64,000 nucleotides of DNA from Sisyra terminalis (Eukaryota > Arthropoda > Insecta > Neuroptera > Sisyridae): assembly GCA_958496175.1 (NCBI GenBank), contig OY292278.1, forward strand, positions 44,764,001-44,828,000, given 5' to 3'. Numbering within the stretch: the stretch's first letter is position 1; each line of letters begins with the position of its first letter. Under the pieces are notes generated by a model. The model had not been told where the DNA came from and made no database searches. It saw nothing but the letters and a program-made list of their open reading frames with translations. Positions 22,901 through 33,799 of the stretch are shown here, piece after piece. Position numbers and translations under genes: made by a program.

Positions 22901-23702
22901 GACCTACAATAAAAATCATACAAAAATGTGCCAATGAATACCTTGTCATACCTACGATTACTATCATAGTGAATAACGTAGTGTAGTGGGTCACGGGGAG
23001 CCATGGCCCCTGGCGGTATATTGGCATTGATAATTCCGCAAAAAAATTTGCCTTTAAAAAATTACGAAAAATATTTACATTTTAATAACAAGAATTTTAA
23101 GATATCTGTCTTTTTACCAATTTTCTTGACTAATGACGAAAATAAGGGGCAGGGATTTTTTTTTTTTAATATTTGTTTTGTGAATCAAATTAAATAATTT
23201 AATTAATTAAAGGTGGATAAAACTAATTTTAGTCAATAAGAACAAATAATTATTAAAAAAATATTGAGTTGTGTTGGTGGACACAACCAATTCAAGAGCA
23301 GGACAAGACGACAAATTGCAATTATTGCCAAGAGGCAGATTGTGTAAATTAAGTGGAAATAAAAAAAAATATTGGTTTTACATTATCTTCTTGAAGATCT
23401 CTGTAGTAACTTCGGGTTATTGTGTTCTTTTAAGACATTATATATTAACCATGGTCCTTTCTAAATATTAAAGTTATAGTTAATTCCTTCTTGAAATCAA
23501 TTACCAATATTAGTGATCTTAATATTTTGATCTTATATTCCATAGTTCGTGGAATATTAACGTAGCTACTCTACATCTTACACAAATTACAAAAATTGGC
23601 AATTAAATGATATCGGAACTACAATTGAAAGAAATGACGACAATCAGTAAATATATTAATGAATAATAATAAGTATATGTCCTATGATTTAATTTCTTCT
23701 TT
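22901..23702. other. Unassigned sequence
   Basis: Short chance frames (23003-23197 and 23271-23471) show no family motif. 23481-23700 may be the tail of the Penelope-like element (AATAAAG just downstream of its hammerhead motif on the minus strand). Confidence 0.35.
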
Positions 23703-23747
23703 ATTACGACGCGTTTTAACAGTTTTTGGCTGTCATCATCAAGTAAT
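23703..23747 (-). ncRNA. Hammerhead-like motif at the Penelope-like element 3' end
   Basis: On the minus strand, stem I ATTAC/GTAAT encloses TTGATGA, a GACAG-CCAAAAA-CTGTT hairpin, AAAAC, GC and the cleavage triplet GTC. This is the layout of the short-stem-III type I hammerheads described in Penelope-like elements. Two core letters differ from consensus (C to T in CTGATGA, G to A in GAAA), so this copy is probably inactive. It begins 3 nt beyond the stop codon of the endonuclease frame, and an AATAAAG follows. Confidence 0.65.
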
Positions 23748-23749
23748 GA

Positions 23750-24113
23750 TTATTTTGTCAGTTGTAAACAAATTTCATATAGGTTCATTGTTTTATATAG
23801 TTTATCGTTAAGGAATGCTATTTGGATCTATTTTGTGTACTTTGTATATTTCATATTCTTCCAGGGTGTCCATATGTGATCCTTTCTTGCAAATATGTAA
23901 TGGCTTAAAATTTCTTTCGAAGTTTAAGCATTGATGATTTTCGTCATAAAGGTGATTTTTAAAATTTGAAGTTGTAGAAAAGATTATACTGTAACTCACT
24001 TTATGGGAGTAAAATAGTGGAATTAAAATTGGTGGAAAAAGATTTTCCAACCTTCGATTCGTAGGCGATACAATCATAAATGCAAACAGGGAAAGAGAGT
24101 TATTGGACTTCAT
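23750..24113 (-). pseudogene. Penelope-like retroelement, GIY-YIG endonuclease C-terminal part
   Basis: The frame contains SNFKNHLYDENHQC, NFERNFKPLH and a KKGSHMDTLEEYEIYK block, the C-terminal half of the GIY-YIG endonuclease of Penelope-like elements (PLEs). A -1/+1 shift near 23808 is needed to continue to a plausible end (LNDKLYK...LQLTK, stop at 23750-23752). The GIY and YIG half is missing; upstream residues in this frame are unrelated. In PLEs this enzyme nicks the target for reverse transcription. The copy is dead. It lies downstream of a second, partly complementary copy at 24655-25245. Confidence 0.85.
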
Positions 24114-24654
24114 TCAAAGACTTCAAATCGTAAGTCAAAATTTCGCTTTTAAAACAATAAGACCAATGATCGTTGATCGAATTAATGATCAAAATTGGAA
24201 TAAGAAAATAAGTTGCCAAAATAAAACAAAAAAATATTTCTAATTGTTCTCAGTTTACGGATCTTTATTAAGACCGAAGGTTTTAATTGTGCGAAGAAAA
24301 ACAGCCCTTACAAAATCAACGATCTTCATCCTCAAAAGTAAATTTTATATAGAAAAATATTAATTCCGGACTATAATTAAGAGTTATATAGAAAAATTAT
24401 TTAAATAACAATAATTTTCTTTGCGATATATGAATTATAAATCGAACGAAATATCGTTCCGAATGTTCTGCACTCAAAAGTCACTTTAAACGAGAAATAC
24501 TAAGCCTACTTTGTACAAATCAAGGCACTGTAGTTACGAATGGCGCAGGATGCATGGGCCAATCATAACACATCATACAAAGCTCAATCTTTAATTCGAC
24601 CAATCAGTGAATTTGTTACTTTAACTTTATAGATTTTAACCAATGACATTATTC
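24114..24654 (-). other. Possible PLE terminal/promoter region between two endonuclease remnants
   Basis: The tract between the two PLE remnants is non-coding. It contains a GC-richer piece (24470-24630) with repeated CCAAT-like sequence, and could be the 5' terminal repeat or leader of the downstream copy. This is an inference from position only. Confidence 0.25.
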
Positions 24655-25245
24655 TTAGGTGTATATTCCGTATTCTTTGTATGCAGTGGCATAAAATTTC
24701 TTTCAAATTTTAAGCATTGATGATTTTCGGCATAAAGGTGTTTTGTAAAATTTGAAGTTGTTGTTGAATAACGTTTCTTAGGTGTATGTTTCTTATATCT
24801 TGTTTCAAAAGATCTATCAGTTTGGCCAATGTAGAATTTTTCACAGGAACCACATTTAATTTTATATATTCCGGTTTTATTTTTCGTTGAAATTTGGTTG
24901 TTCTCCAATGGTTTAAGAATTTAAATCATGTTGTTGATTGTTGAAAATGGTATATTGATGTTATTTTTCTGTAGGAAGTTGGCGATTGTAAAACTAAATA
25001 TATTATTGAAATTTGCTTTTATATATTTTTTATTTTCTTTTTGTGGAATTGGAAGAATGGATTTTTAAGTAAATTTCAATATTTTTTTGTCTACGATTGA
25101 GCTGTTGTATCCGTTAGTAATGGCTATATGTTTAATTATCTTAAATTCTTCTTCACGAGCTTTGGTAAGCCTTTGGTAAAACAAGACTATTGTAAGTTGC
25201 CATTTTTTGGTTTCTTGGGTGAAATTATGTTTTATGGATGGTTGT
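24655..25245 (-). pseudogene. Penelope-like retroelement, RT-endonuclease linker and GIY-YIG domain
   Basis: The open part (24636-24908) reads GIY at residues 13-15, the PLE-specific pair C19-x2-C22, YIG at 26-28, a conserved Arg at 37, and HLY...ENH plus FERNF near 57-71, then loses the family sequence after PLH. The C-C and later H-H residues match the CCHH insertion that separates PLE endonucleases from other GIY-YIG enzymes. Upstream (24990-25245), frameshifted pieces KMATYNSLV and EEFKIIKHIAITNGY match the linker after the PLE reverse transcriptase. The RT core itself is not recognisable. Confidence 0.85.
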
Positions 25246-26180
25246 GTTCATTTACATTTCAATATATTCTTTGTCTTTGCTGACAAATTTATATTTTATT
25301 GCCAATTATTGGATCAATATTCGATTCTTATTCTAAATTCTTGGTTTTGGTAACCAAACTTTGCTTCTCGAAAAATTTATGTCCATTTTGAAATGGCATC
25401 CCTCTAATTTACTATATTCAATCAAAGTCTTTTTTGTTTCTAATTGTGAACAAAACTTTTCTAAATTTATTTATACCCTTTCTCTTAATTTACCTCTATA
25501 ATAACTACGTTTTAGTCTGTGTTGATATAACCAGAGCTCCGGTTTCCACTCCGGAGCTAATTTTTTTAATACTAATGCTCTAGTTTCGGCACCAGATTTG
25601 ACTTTAGTCTCAATTGTTGTAACTTATAAATTTATTTTTTTGATCATAAATTGACTCGTTTATTTTGAAAGTGGCGTAAGTCCATTTCAAGGACGGTCTA
25701 TATGGTGATTTTTCTTCTTGTAACTAGAACAAAGTGTGTTAATTATTTAACTGCTAAGTTTTCAGAAATTTCTGATTTCATTTTAGTTGTAAAAACGCCA
25801 ATTATTCTCTCCTCCTTAGTAACTTATGTTCCTATGGTTAAAAATGATGACACTATAGGGATTGTTTTTGAAATGACTTAACTCACTTTCAAAATAAACG
25901 GTTCAATTATTACCATCAAAAATCAACTCAGATACAAATTTATAGCAATAGAGATCTGGGTAAAAGTATGAAATTCCCAAAAAAATATTGTTTTTTTAAG
26001 CTTCAGCTTCTTAAAAATCTTTCGGTTCCCAAATTCTCATCTTTTTCCAATTCTGTTCAAAGCAAATCATGAAAAGTACAATGGGAAAAACCCAAATTGA
26101 AAATTTGATAAGTCCACGAATTTGTTAAATTTGAAGTCATTTATGTATACTAATCGCTATTGCTTTATTATAGAACATTC
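25246..26180. other. Unassigned sequence upstream of the PLE remnant
   Basis: RT motifs are expected here on the minus strand, but I cannot place them. A minus-strand frame without ATG (about 25470-25622) has a basic LKKLAPEWKPELW... composition that I do not recognise. The rest is AT-rich and featureless. Confidence 0.3.
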
Positions 26181-26278
26181 CCTTTAACCAGTGGCGTAGC
26201 TAGGTAACCAAGGGCCCTGGGGCAAATTAAAAAATGGGACCCCACTGCTATGTAAACTGATTAGGTTTTATCAAATAA

Positions 26279-27426
26279 CTAGTAGTTGCCCGTTGCATTC
26301 GCAACTAAAGGTTTTATGTCAATAAAATGTTTAATATGAGATAATGTACAGTTAATCAACAATCGAAGTTTTAAATTTAATAATCAAAGTGTTGTTAATA
26401 TAAAAAAAAATATCTAAAATTATATTAAGAAATAAAATATAAGTGTTTTTTTTATATCATTTTAATAACAACATTTTAAATAACATCATTTCACTAAATT
26501 AGTATGAAAGTTTAATACTTATGTAGTACTCATACCAAATAGGCGATTTTAAATTTTGGTTCGTTTTTCAACAATCAAATTTTTTTAAATCTATTTAATT
26601 TTATGAATCAATGGTTGTGATCTGGAGTAAGTATATATTCGGCTGAAAAGCATTAAGGTTGCAATTTTTTGCTATATATTTCACAGTCAATTCAAATATA
26701 AAATCTTCGATACTAACTTTTTCTCGGTATTTAGAACAATTTAAAAACCAATTATTGTTATTGAAAATAAATCAAATATTCGAATTTAAGTCCACGCTTT
26801 CCACCTATTTCCAACAATTCTGTATGTACAACGTCCAAATGTGCGAAATTGAATTGCTTTTTAGTCATGTTAACTAACATAAAGCAGGTCATTATTTTTT
26901 TTCGTTTACATTGTATTTTCAAATATAAGTGCACATTTGTGTCGATGAAATTTGGAAAGTGTTTTCCTTATACGATGCAGATATATAATAAGAAAGGGTT
27001 TTTGAAAATTCCTCCCCTAAAAGAGTGAAAAACGACTGGAAAGTTTGTAAGGGATAACGTTTAATAAACAATCGAAATTTCAAATTTAATAATCAATCAA
27101 AGTCCGTTAAAAGCGAGACGTTATTAATGCTTAGTATAAAACAAAGTGGATTTATTATTACAAACAAAAAATTAGGGTTTGCTTACAAATTTACACTCTA
27201 AGTAGATATATCTGAAAAGGTTAAGTTAAGTTTATAAGTGAGCATTATGTTTTTTGGCTTTCACATATTGTAAACCTGAAAATCCGAAATACGTATTCAC
27301 AAATAAATACATTAGTGAGTGAGTATTCGTACCAACGTTTTGAATGCGTAAGTGGAGATAACAGAGTGCATGCGCATAGCCCATTCTGCACGGACGCACG
27401 GAAAGACAGGCAATTTATATATATGA
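26279..27426 (-). mobile_element. Helitron-like element nested in the hAT
   Basis: On the minus strand it starts TCATATATATAAATTGCC, followed by TGTCTTTCCGTGCGTCCG, and ends ...AACGGGCAACTACTAG|T. These match the TC start, CTAG end and CTGTC-rich leader of the element at 3967-5093, and the lengths are similar (1148 and 1127 bp). The base before the start is T instead of the expected A. The interior (26940-27090) contains the same sequence as 19256-19365. No replicase is encoded. Confidence 0.5.
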
Positions 27427-27673
27427 AAATATGAAATATACAAATACTTTAAAAATGCTAAGCTACTTAAGCTCTTTTTTGTGCACTACAGGACAGGTTA
27501 TAAAAATATTAAACAGTAACAATATAAATTACAATTAATACTTGGTGTAGGTTTGGCTAATAAAACGAAATAGAGAAGATTCAAGGGTTTATTATATAAA
27601 GGTCGGGTCTACCAACTGAATAAATAACAATTATATTTACAATTTTTTCCTAGCTTTAGTTTTCGCAAAAGTA

Positions 27674-27997
27674 TCAATGACTTCGTTTAAATCCAGGCTT
27701 GATACGGTTTTGTTTTTCAATTGCTATTAGCGATAAATATCGAAATCGAGTTTGGCTCATATTATTTCTTAAATAATTTTTTATTATTTTTAATTTGATA
27801 AATGACCTTTCAGCTGCTGCAGAAGTGACAGGAATTGTAAAGAATAATAACATTGCTGTAATTACTTTCGTTAGGTCGCATTCTAGCACTCCATATTTGC
27901 TCATTATTTCCTTACATAATTGGTGAACTTCCAACTGAATTTCCAAAAGTTCAGTTCGATCGAGATTTCTGGTAAGGATTCGAGGGCCCCGGGGCAC
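27674..27997 (-). pseudogene. hAT transposase C-terminal dimerisation domain
   Basis: The frame has 107 codons. After about 10 residues encoded by the sub-terminal repeat, it follows the hAT C-terminal domain: TIPVTSAAAERSF at residues 54-66, then KLKIIKNYLRNNMSQ at 68-82 and LSLIAIE at 88-94. This helix-rich region dimerises hAT transposases and completes the RNase-H-like fold. The zinc finger and the catalytic Asp residues are absent, so the product could not transpose DNA. The reading frame itself is intact, which could reflect a fairly young deletion. Confidence 0.85.
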
Positions 27998-28039
27998 TGC
28001 CCCGCCTAGCCCCTAAGTAGCTACGCCACTGCTTTTGAC

Positions 28040-29629
28040 CCGTTGCCCAAACAAAAATCTCAAATATAGCTATCCACAAACTCTATGCAGTTTATTTAAG
28101 TTTTGTTTTTCCCCTTGAGATTACCGCAACTAAAATTCCGCGATTACGAAGTTAAAGCATATCTACATAATTGGATGCAAAACCTCTTCATTTATGCAGT
28201 TTGACATTTAAATTGTCATTAGTCACTAATTTGTTAGAGTCATATTAAGTGCTGCACTTCCGTCTCCTATTTGTGTGTATTTTTTTTTTTAAAATTCAAG
28301 CTCAAGGTTTGTGTCTTGAGTTTCTGTTTCAAACGTTGTCAACATTTAAAATTAAAGTTGCGACATAGAAATTCCTCAGTGATTCGATGCAAACGTCTTA
28401 AATGTGCGCTCATTTAATCTTATTTTTAACTTTCATCTCATACGCCATAAGTTCCCAATCTTTGGGAGCACCCTCATCACACCACCGCACATTTTCCATA
28501 CATACCACTTTTGTAATGGATGTAGATAATATTCACTAATAATATCTATTCATTAAAGCGAAATGATTTCTTCATTTTCCTTTTCAATTTGGCCCAATTA
28601 AAACGAACAATTCATAAAAAGTGACCGCATTTTTCATTGGTCGCACAAAATATCTAAGTGTATGTATCGTATAATCGTAAATCAAGGCTGCAAACTTGAC
28701 AAGATCGGTGGAGATAGTATATAATATAATATAATATTTTATATGATCGTTGGTATAAACCAACAATTTTTATTGGTGGTACATTTACGAATTCTACGTT
28801 CAATTCATTTCGGTTTACTCCAATTGCAATTTAACATATTCGCGAGTCGGAGAGAACATATGAGAAATAACCTTGAGAATAATTTTAATTATTTTCCTAG
28901 GCCATTTCATTTCCTCATGCGCTCCATTTAACGGCTTTTTCTTGTAGATTTCGAGTTCCCAAACTCGAATGTTTGGGAACCATTGTTTGGGAAATGGGTG
29001 GTACTGGTTTAATAGAATTAGACCAGTTGTTACTCGTATAAAATTTATCAGTTGGTACTTTCGACTTCATCAATATGGCACACAAATATGTTGATAGTAG
29101 AGTTGTGTTCAGATTTATTGCTAACCCTGAAATATGTGAATCATTATCTGTAACTTTTCCTACGAAATTAATTGCTCTTATTTTTTAAATACAGATATTG
29201 GTTAGTAGGATCGTAATCCTTTTAATCCAAATTGGTGGCAGGAATTAAAAAAGATTGACAAAGCTTCCATTGGCACATCTTAATAGACCAAATGGGACTA
29301 AATGGGCTAAATTAAAAACAAATACTTATTTTAGAAGTTAAATGGGTTTAACTGGAGAGAAAACAGTTTAAATTCAACAATTTGTTTCCCATACAAAAAA
29401 TAAAAATATTTTATATAAACTTTTAACTGTCTAAAGGATGTATATAAGGCGAAATTTTCTGAAGTTTTCGTTGAAAAATGTTTAAAATTACGCCATTGTG
29501 ACGTCATTTCCGGTGACCCTTCGGAAAAAAGGAAACAACGGAACTCATGACCTGATCATCCATGAAAATAAAACGTTTTTAGTTAAGACCATTGACTAGA
29601 ACTTGGACGAAGGAAAAAAAACTTGAAAA
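28040..29629. other. Unassigned sequence
   Basis: There is no supported gene. 28451-28480 and 28950-28990 hold TTCCCAA...TTTGGGA blocks resembling hAT ends, but no target duplication pairs them. A short ATATAAT repeat lies at 28724-28745. Confidence 0.35.
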
Positions 29630-31560
29630 ATGAATTTTTGGTAAAAATATTTACCAAAAAATACAAATTTCGTTGATATTTGCTCTATATTTTTTATGCT
29701 AAACAGTTGTAATTTAAAAAGAATCTTTCGTCCAAGTTCTTGTGATTTATATGTCGAAGACCTGGGTAAAATTTCATCAAAATCGGTTTAGTAGTTCTTA
29801 TAAAATCTTCGACAACCGACTTCGAAAATGCATTTTCGAGAAAAGCGCAACAATAGACGAGTAGCTGCACCGATATACCTGCTACAGGCTAAGTTTCCCA
29901 TGAATCGTAGATCTAGTATCCAGATACATAAAACTATAGATATCTTTGAAGCTATTCATTAGATTAACTTGAAAATTTAGAATAATATTCTAGAGATATT
30001 GTGAAAATATATAAAGGAAAAAAATTTCTTTAAAAATATAGTAGATATCATATCCAGATACAAGAAACCACAGATATCTCTGAAACTATTCTTTAGATCA
30101 ACTTGAAAATTTAAGACAATATTCTAGAGATATTTTAGAAATACATAAAAGAAAAAACGATTTTTTTAAAATATAGTAGATATAGTATCTAGATACAAGA
30201 AACTACAGATATCTCCGAAGCTATTTCTTAGATTTACTTGAAAATTTAGAATAATATTTTAGAGATATTGTGAAAATATATAAAGGAAAAAAAATTCTTT
30301 TAAAATATAGTAGATATAGTATCCAGATACAAGAAACTACAAATATCTCTGAAACTATTCTTTAGATCAACTTGAAAATTAACGACAATACTCTAAAGAT
30401 ATCGTGGAAATATCTAAAAGAATAAACGATTTTTTTAAAAATATAGTAGATATAGTATCTAGATACAAGAAACTATAGATATCTCCGAAGCTATTCCTTA
30501 GATCAACTTGAAAATGTAGAACAATATTTAAGTTATATTGTTGAAATACATAAAAAAACGATTTTTTGAAGCCAAGAAACCCATGTAACCCTTTAAAGAG
30601 AAAATGGGTAAATAGAAATATTAAAAGCACTTTTTGGAAATCGTAACATTCGTTGTAGTATGAAGGATTTTTGGTAAACATTTTTACCAAAAAATACAAA
30701 ATTTGGTGATATATGCTAAATTTTTTTTATGTTAAACATGTGTAATTGAAAAAGAATCTTTTGTCCAAGTCCTTGAGAGTTGTATCTCGAAGACCTGGAT
30801 AAAATTTCATCAAAATCAGTTCAGTAGTTCTCGCGAAATCTACGAAAACTCAGTTTCGAGAAATACGCGACAAAAGATGAGCAACTGCACCGATATATCT
30901 GCAACATGCTGAATTTCCCAAGTATATAGAAAGATATAGTATCCAGATACAAAAAACTACAGAAATCTCCCTAACTTTTACTTAGATCAACTTGAAAATT
31001 TAGGACAATATTCTATATATTGTATATTCTATATATTTATATATTGTAGAAATATATAAAAAAAAACGATTTTTTTAAAAGCATAGTAGATATAGTATCC
31101 AGATACAAAAAACTACAGATATCTCCGAAGCTATTCCTTAGAGCAACCTGAAAATTTAAGACAATATTCTAGAGATATTGTAGAAATACATAAAAAAAAT
31201 GTTTTTTTTTGAAAATTGTGATATAGTATCCAGATACAAGAAACTACAGATAATTCCGAAGCTGTTTTTTAAATCAACTTGAAAATTTTAGAACAATATT
31301 CTAGAGATATTGTAGAAATATATAAAACAAAACGATTTCTTTAAAAGTACAGTAGATATAGTATCCAGATACAACAAACTACAGATATCTCCAAAGCTAT
31401 TCCTTAGATCAGCTTGAGAATTTAGGACAATATTCAAGAGATATTGTAATGAATTCATTAATCATGAAATTCATGAAAAAATTAATTTTTTGAAACCATA
31501 AAAAGAAGTTATAGAAGCACTATTTGTAAATCGTAATATTCGCTGAAGAGTAGACTCCTG
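29630..31560 (+). repeat. Higher-order satellite: two 1-kb units built from about 135-bp monomers
   Basis: The GATACAAGAAACTACAGATAT block recurs at 29923, 30057, 30192, 30326 and 30462, then at 30946, 31102, 31233 and 31369. The period is 131-136 bp, with one monomer expanded by a TATATA insertion. Each run follows a unique header of about 280 bp (29640-29910 and 30664-30930; TTTACCAAAAAATAC ... CTGCACCGATATAYCTGC), so the higher-order period is about 1023 bp. The monomer end (GATCAACTTGAAAAT ... CGATTTTTTGAAGCC) recurs at 60562 and 61001. There is no coding potential. Confidence 0.85.
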
Positions 31561-32575
31561 TTAAATTTTTAATTTTAGTTTCATTGTCTGCTAAATTTAA
31601 AGTACAAACACAAATTAAAAAAAAAACATACCTAAAGAAATTATTTAAAATAAGCCTTTTATTTAAAGAACCCCACTGCTCAATATTGTACCTTCAGATT
31701 GAGATTCAAAAATGTTATTGAATTCTCAAATCTTTCGACATCGATATTGAACAATAAAAATACAACCCATGAACTTACGGGGTGAAATTTAAAGACTAAA
31801 TTCCCAAAAAGGGGTCTTCCCTTCCCTTAAACTGTTCTCTATTTAGCTAAGAACAGGGAGGCACTACTTCCCTTACCAGCAGACGCCTTATTTGTATTTA
31901 TTTAGAACCACTTTTCAAAGGTTAATACGAAAACCATGTTACCTACCTATTATATTTTATGTTTATCAAAAAATTTTCAAGGTTTCCTACATATTATAGT
32001 CGTTTCTTGTCCCCCTTCCATTAACAAAAAAATCCTACCTACGTCAATGGCTTTAAAAATTATAATTCTCCTGAAAAAATTAGAAAAATTTATATTTTTT
32101 TTGTGAGACAATTATATAATTTAGTGATTAGAGAATTGATTTTACTTGTAAAGCTGTAGGTTACATCACAAATGACGACTTTTAAGTCTTCTGAGAGCAA
32201 TGTATTGGTATTTTATTTATAACTGAAATAATAATTTGTACTTATTGAAATATAAACGTAAATTTTATATGGTATTAATAAAAACAGGTGGTTTATTATT
32301 CGACTAATAGCATTTTTGAAATAATCGGTAATAATGAAATTTGATTAAATTTTAATTGTTTACATTTGAATTGAGTTATAGAAATATATGTATAGTAGAA
32401 ATTAAGATAATTTTTTGCTTGAATCATCGAAATTGAGCAAAATTTTGGTACTTAAAGAAAAATAAAATATCAAAACATAAGGATTTCCAAAAGAATTTTG
32501 CATCGATATATATAGCGACGATACACAGCGGCGTAGGTACAACGATTTGAATTTTCGTAAAAGTTGTAAAGAAAA
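31561..32575. other. Unassigned sequence
   Basis: No feature recognised. Confidence 0.4.
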
Positions 32576-33089
32576 AACGACTTGTGCGGACATAAACTGA
32601 CGGAAACGTGCGGGGAACTATGGGTAAATTCCGTAATGTCTGTCTGGTTATGCATAGTACGTCATGAAGCTAGAAACAAGCGGAGTCAAAGTGGTGGCCG
32701 AAATTGGCTGTGCTCATGCGCATCTCGTCACATTCAAAACAAAGAGCGCGATAGCGACATTATCCTTCTCGTTCCTTTGTATTACAACACTGTACCTTGA
32801 ACATTTCACTTCGCCAGAAAACATGTCGACGAGTTGAGATGGAAGATTCGTGGTATGAAGTTAGTCGAGAAGTCTGTTTCACTTTTGTGAATACTAGTCG
32901 AGCTGGGACATGTAATTTTATGTTGGTGAGAAAGACAGGAGATTGGGTGATGCAGGTTTTTCCACTAGGTTTGTCTCGGTTTTTTATCAGCCAGAGTGGT
33001 TGATGGTCTGTCGAGGCTATACGCTAGTTGGGGTATGGTTGTCCCCCGATACGTTGAAGCGACCCAGTAGTAGTATAATGTTTAAGCAG
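32576..33089 (+). promoter_or_regulatory. CpG-rich islet, possible promoter and first exon with splice donor
   Basis: This 0.5-kb block is close to balanced base composition and rich in CpG, and it is not repeated in the window. It contains an NRF1/Ewg-like CTCATGCGCATC near 32712 and GAGCGCGATAGCGAC near 32744. It ends at a textbook donor, AAGCAG|GTGCGT (cut after 33089), with AT-rich, intron-like DNA beyond. Open frames of 72 and 68 codons overlap it but show no domain. I infer a host promoter with a mostly non-coding first exon on the + strand. A retroelement LTR is an alternative. Confidence 0.35.
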
Positions 33090-33799
33090 GTGCGTTGAAC
33101 TGTTTTCATGCTCTCCAAAGAAACTGTCAATGTTCCTATTTTCTTTCTAATTTAAACAACTATCTTAATTTATTTATTTTTTTTGGAAAAGTGTTAAAAA
33201 TAAATTTCCCTGTGAAAATTTGTGTTTATCATGTGTCTAATCGGTTGCAAACTTGAATTTAGTGGGAAAAAACGGTGATAAATGTGATCAAGTGCTGATT
33301 TTTATTAGTTACAACAATGTAAAGTTCAAATAAATGTAAACAACTGACGAAAAAATATGACAATTCAAAAAAACGTTCACAACTCGCATACAGCTTCTCA
33401 CTAGTGATTTTACACATAAAACGCAACAGTATCTCTGGTTCTTTTTAACGCACGCAATTTACACAACCCACTTCTCTTTCTGTCCTACAACTACATTTGT
33501 ATATTCCATAATATATTTTTCAAACAAAATATATAAACAACTATATACCTAAACTCATATACATATACACACACATACATGGCCAATTCCAGTGCCGAAC
33601 GCTATTGTATTTTCTACATATAGAAAGAGAGTGAAGTGAACCGATCCAACAAACATATTATTAGAACGGTCGAAAGAAAAGAAAGAAAAGACTTGAGAAA
33701 AGAGAGAGAGAGAGAGAAATTCGTTATCAAATTCACAAAAGAGACACTGTAAAAAAAACGTGTTCAAACCAACAAGTTTTCGAACCACCAAGACTTGAC
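33090..33799. other. Unassigned sequence with a (GA)n microsatellite
   Basis: Intron-like AT-rich DNA. A short GA repeat lies at about 33693-33717. Nothing else recognised. Confidence 0.4.

Larger units (their letters stand above)
26189..28031 (-). mobile_element. Deleted hAT transposon containing a nested Helitron-like element
   Basis: The terminal inverted repeats are CAGTGGCGTAGCTAGG (26189) and ...TAGCTACGCCACTG (ending 28031). They are followed inward by GGGCCC-rich sub-terminal sequence at both ends. The flanks CCTTTAAC (26181-26188) and CTTTTGAC (28032-28039) match at 6 of 8, a decayed hAT duplication. On the minus strand the 5' inverted repeat runs almost directly into the C-terminal transposase domain, so the N-terminal and catalytic parts were deleted. 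Removing the insertion at 26279-27426 leaves about 0.7 kb. Confidence 0.85.

Noticed and set aside
28451..28990. hAT element between two TTCCCAA/TTTGGGA blocks
   Set aside because: No matching 8-bp flanks, and the right block is itself a small hairpin; could not support an element.
30379..30699. 106-codon minus-strand frame
   Set aside because: It lies entirely in the 135-bp monomer array and repeats with its period; a shadow of the satellite.
29900..31450. Regularly spaced repeats resembling a CRISPR array
   Set aside because: The whole 135-bp unit is repeated, with no short repeat/unique spacer pattern, and the DNA is clearly eukaryotic.
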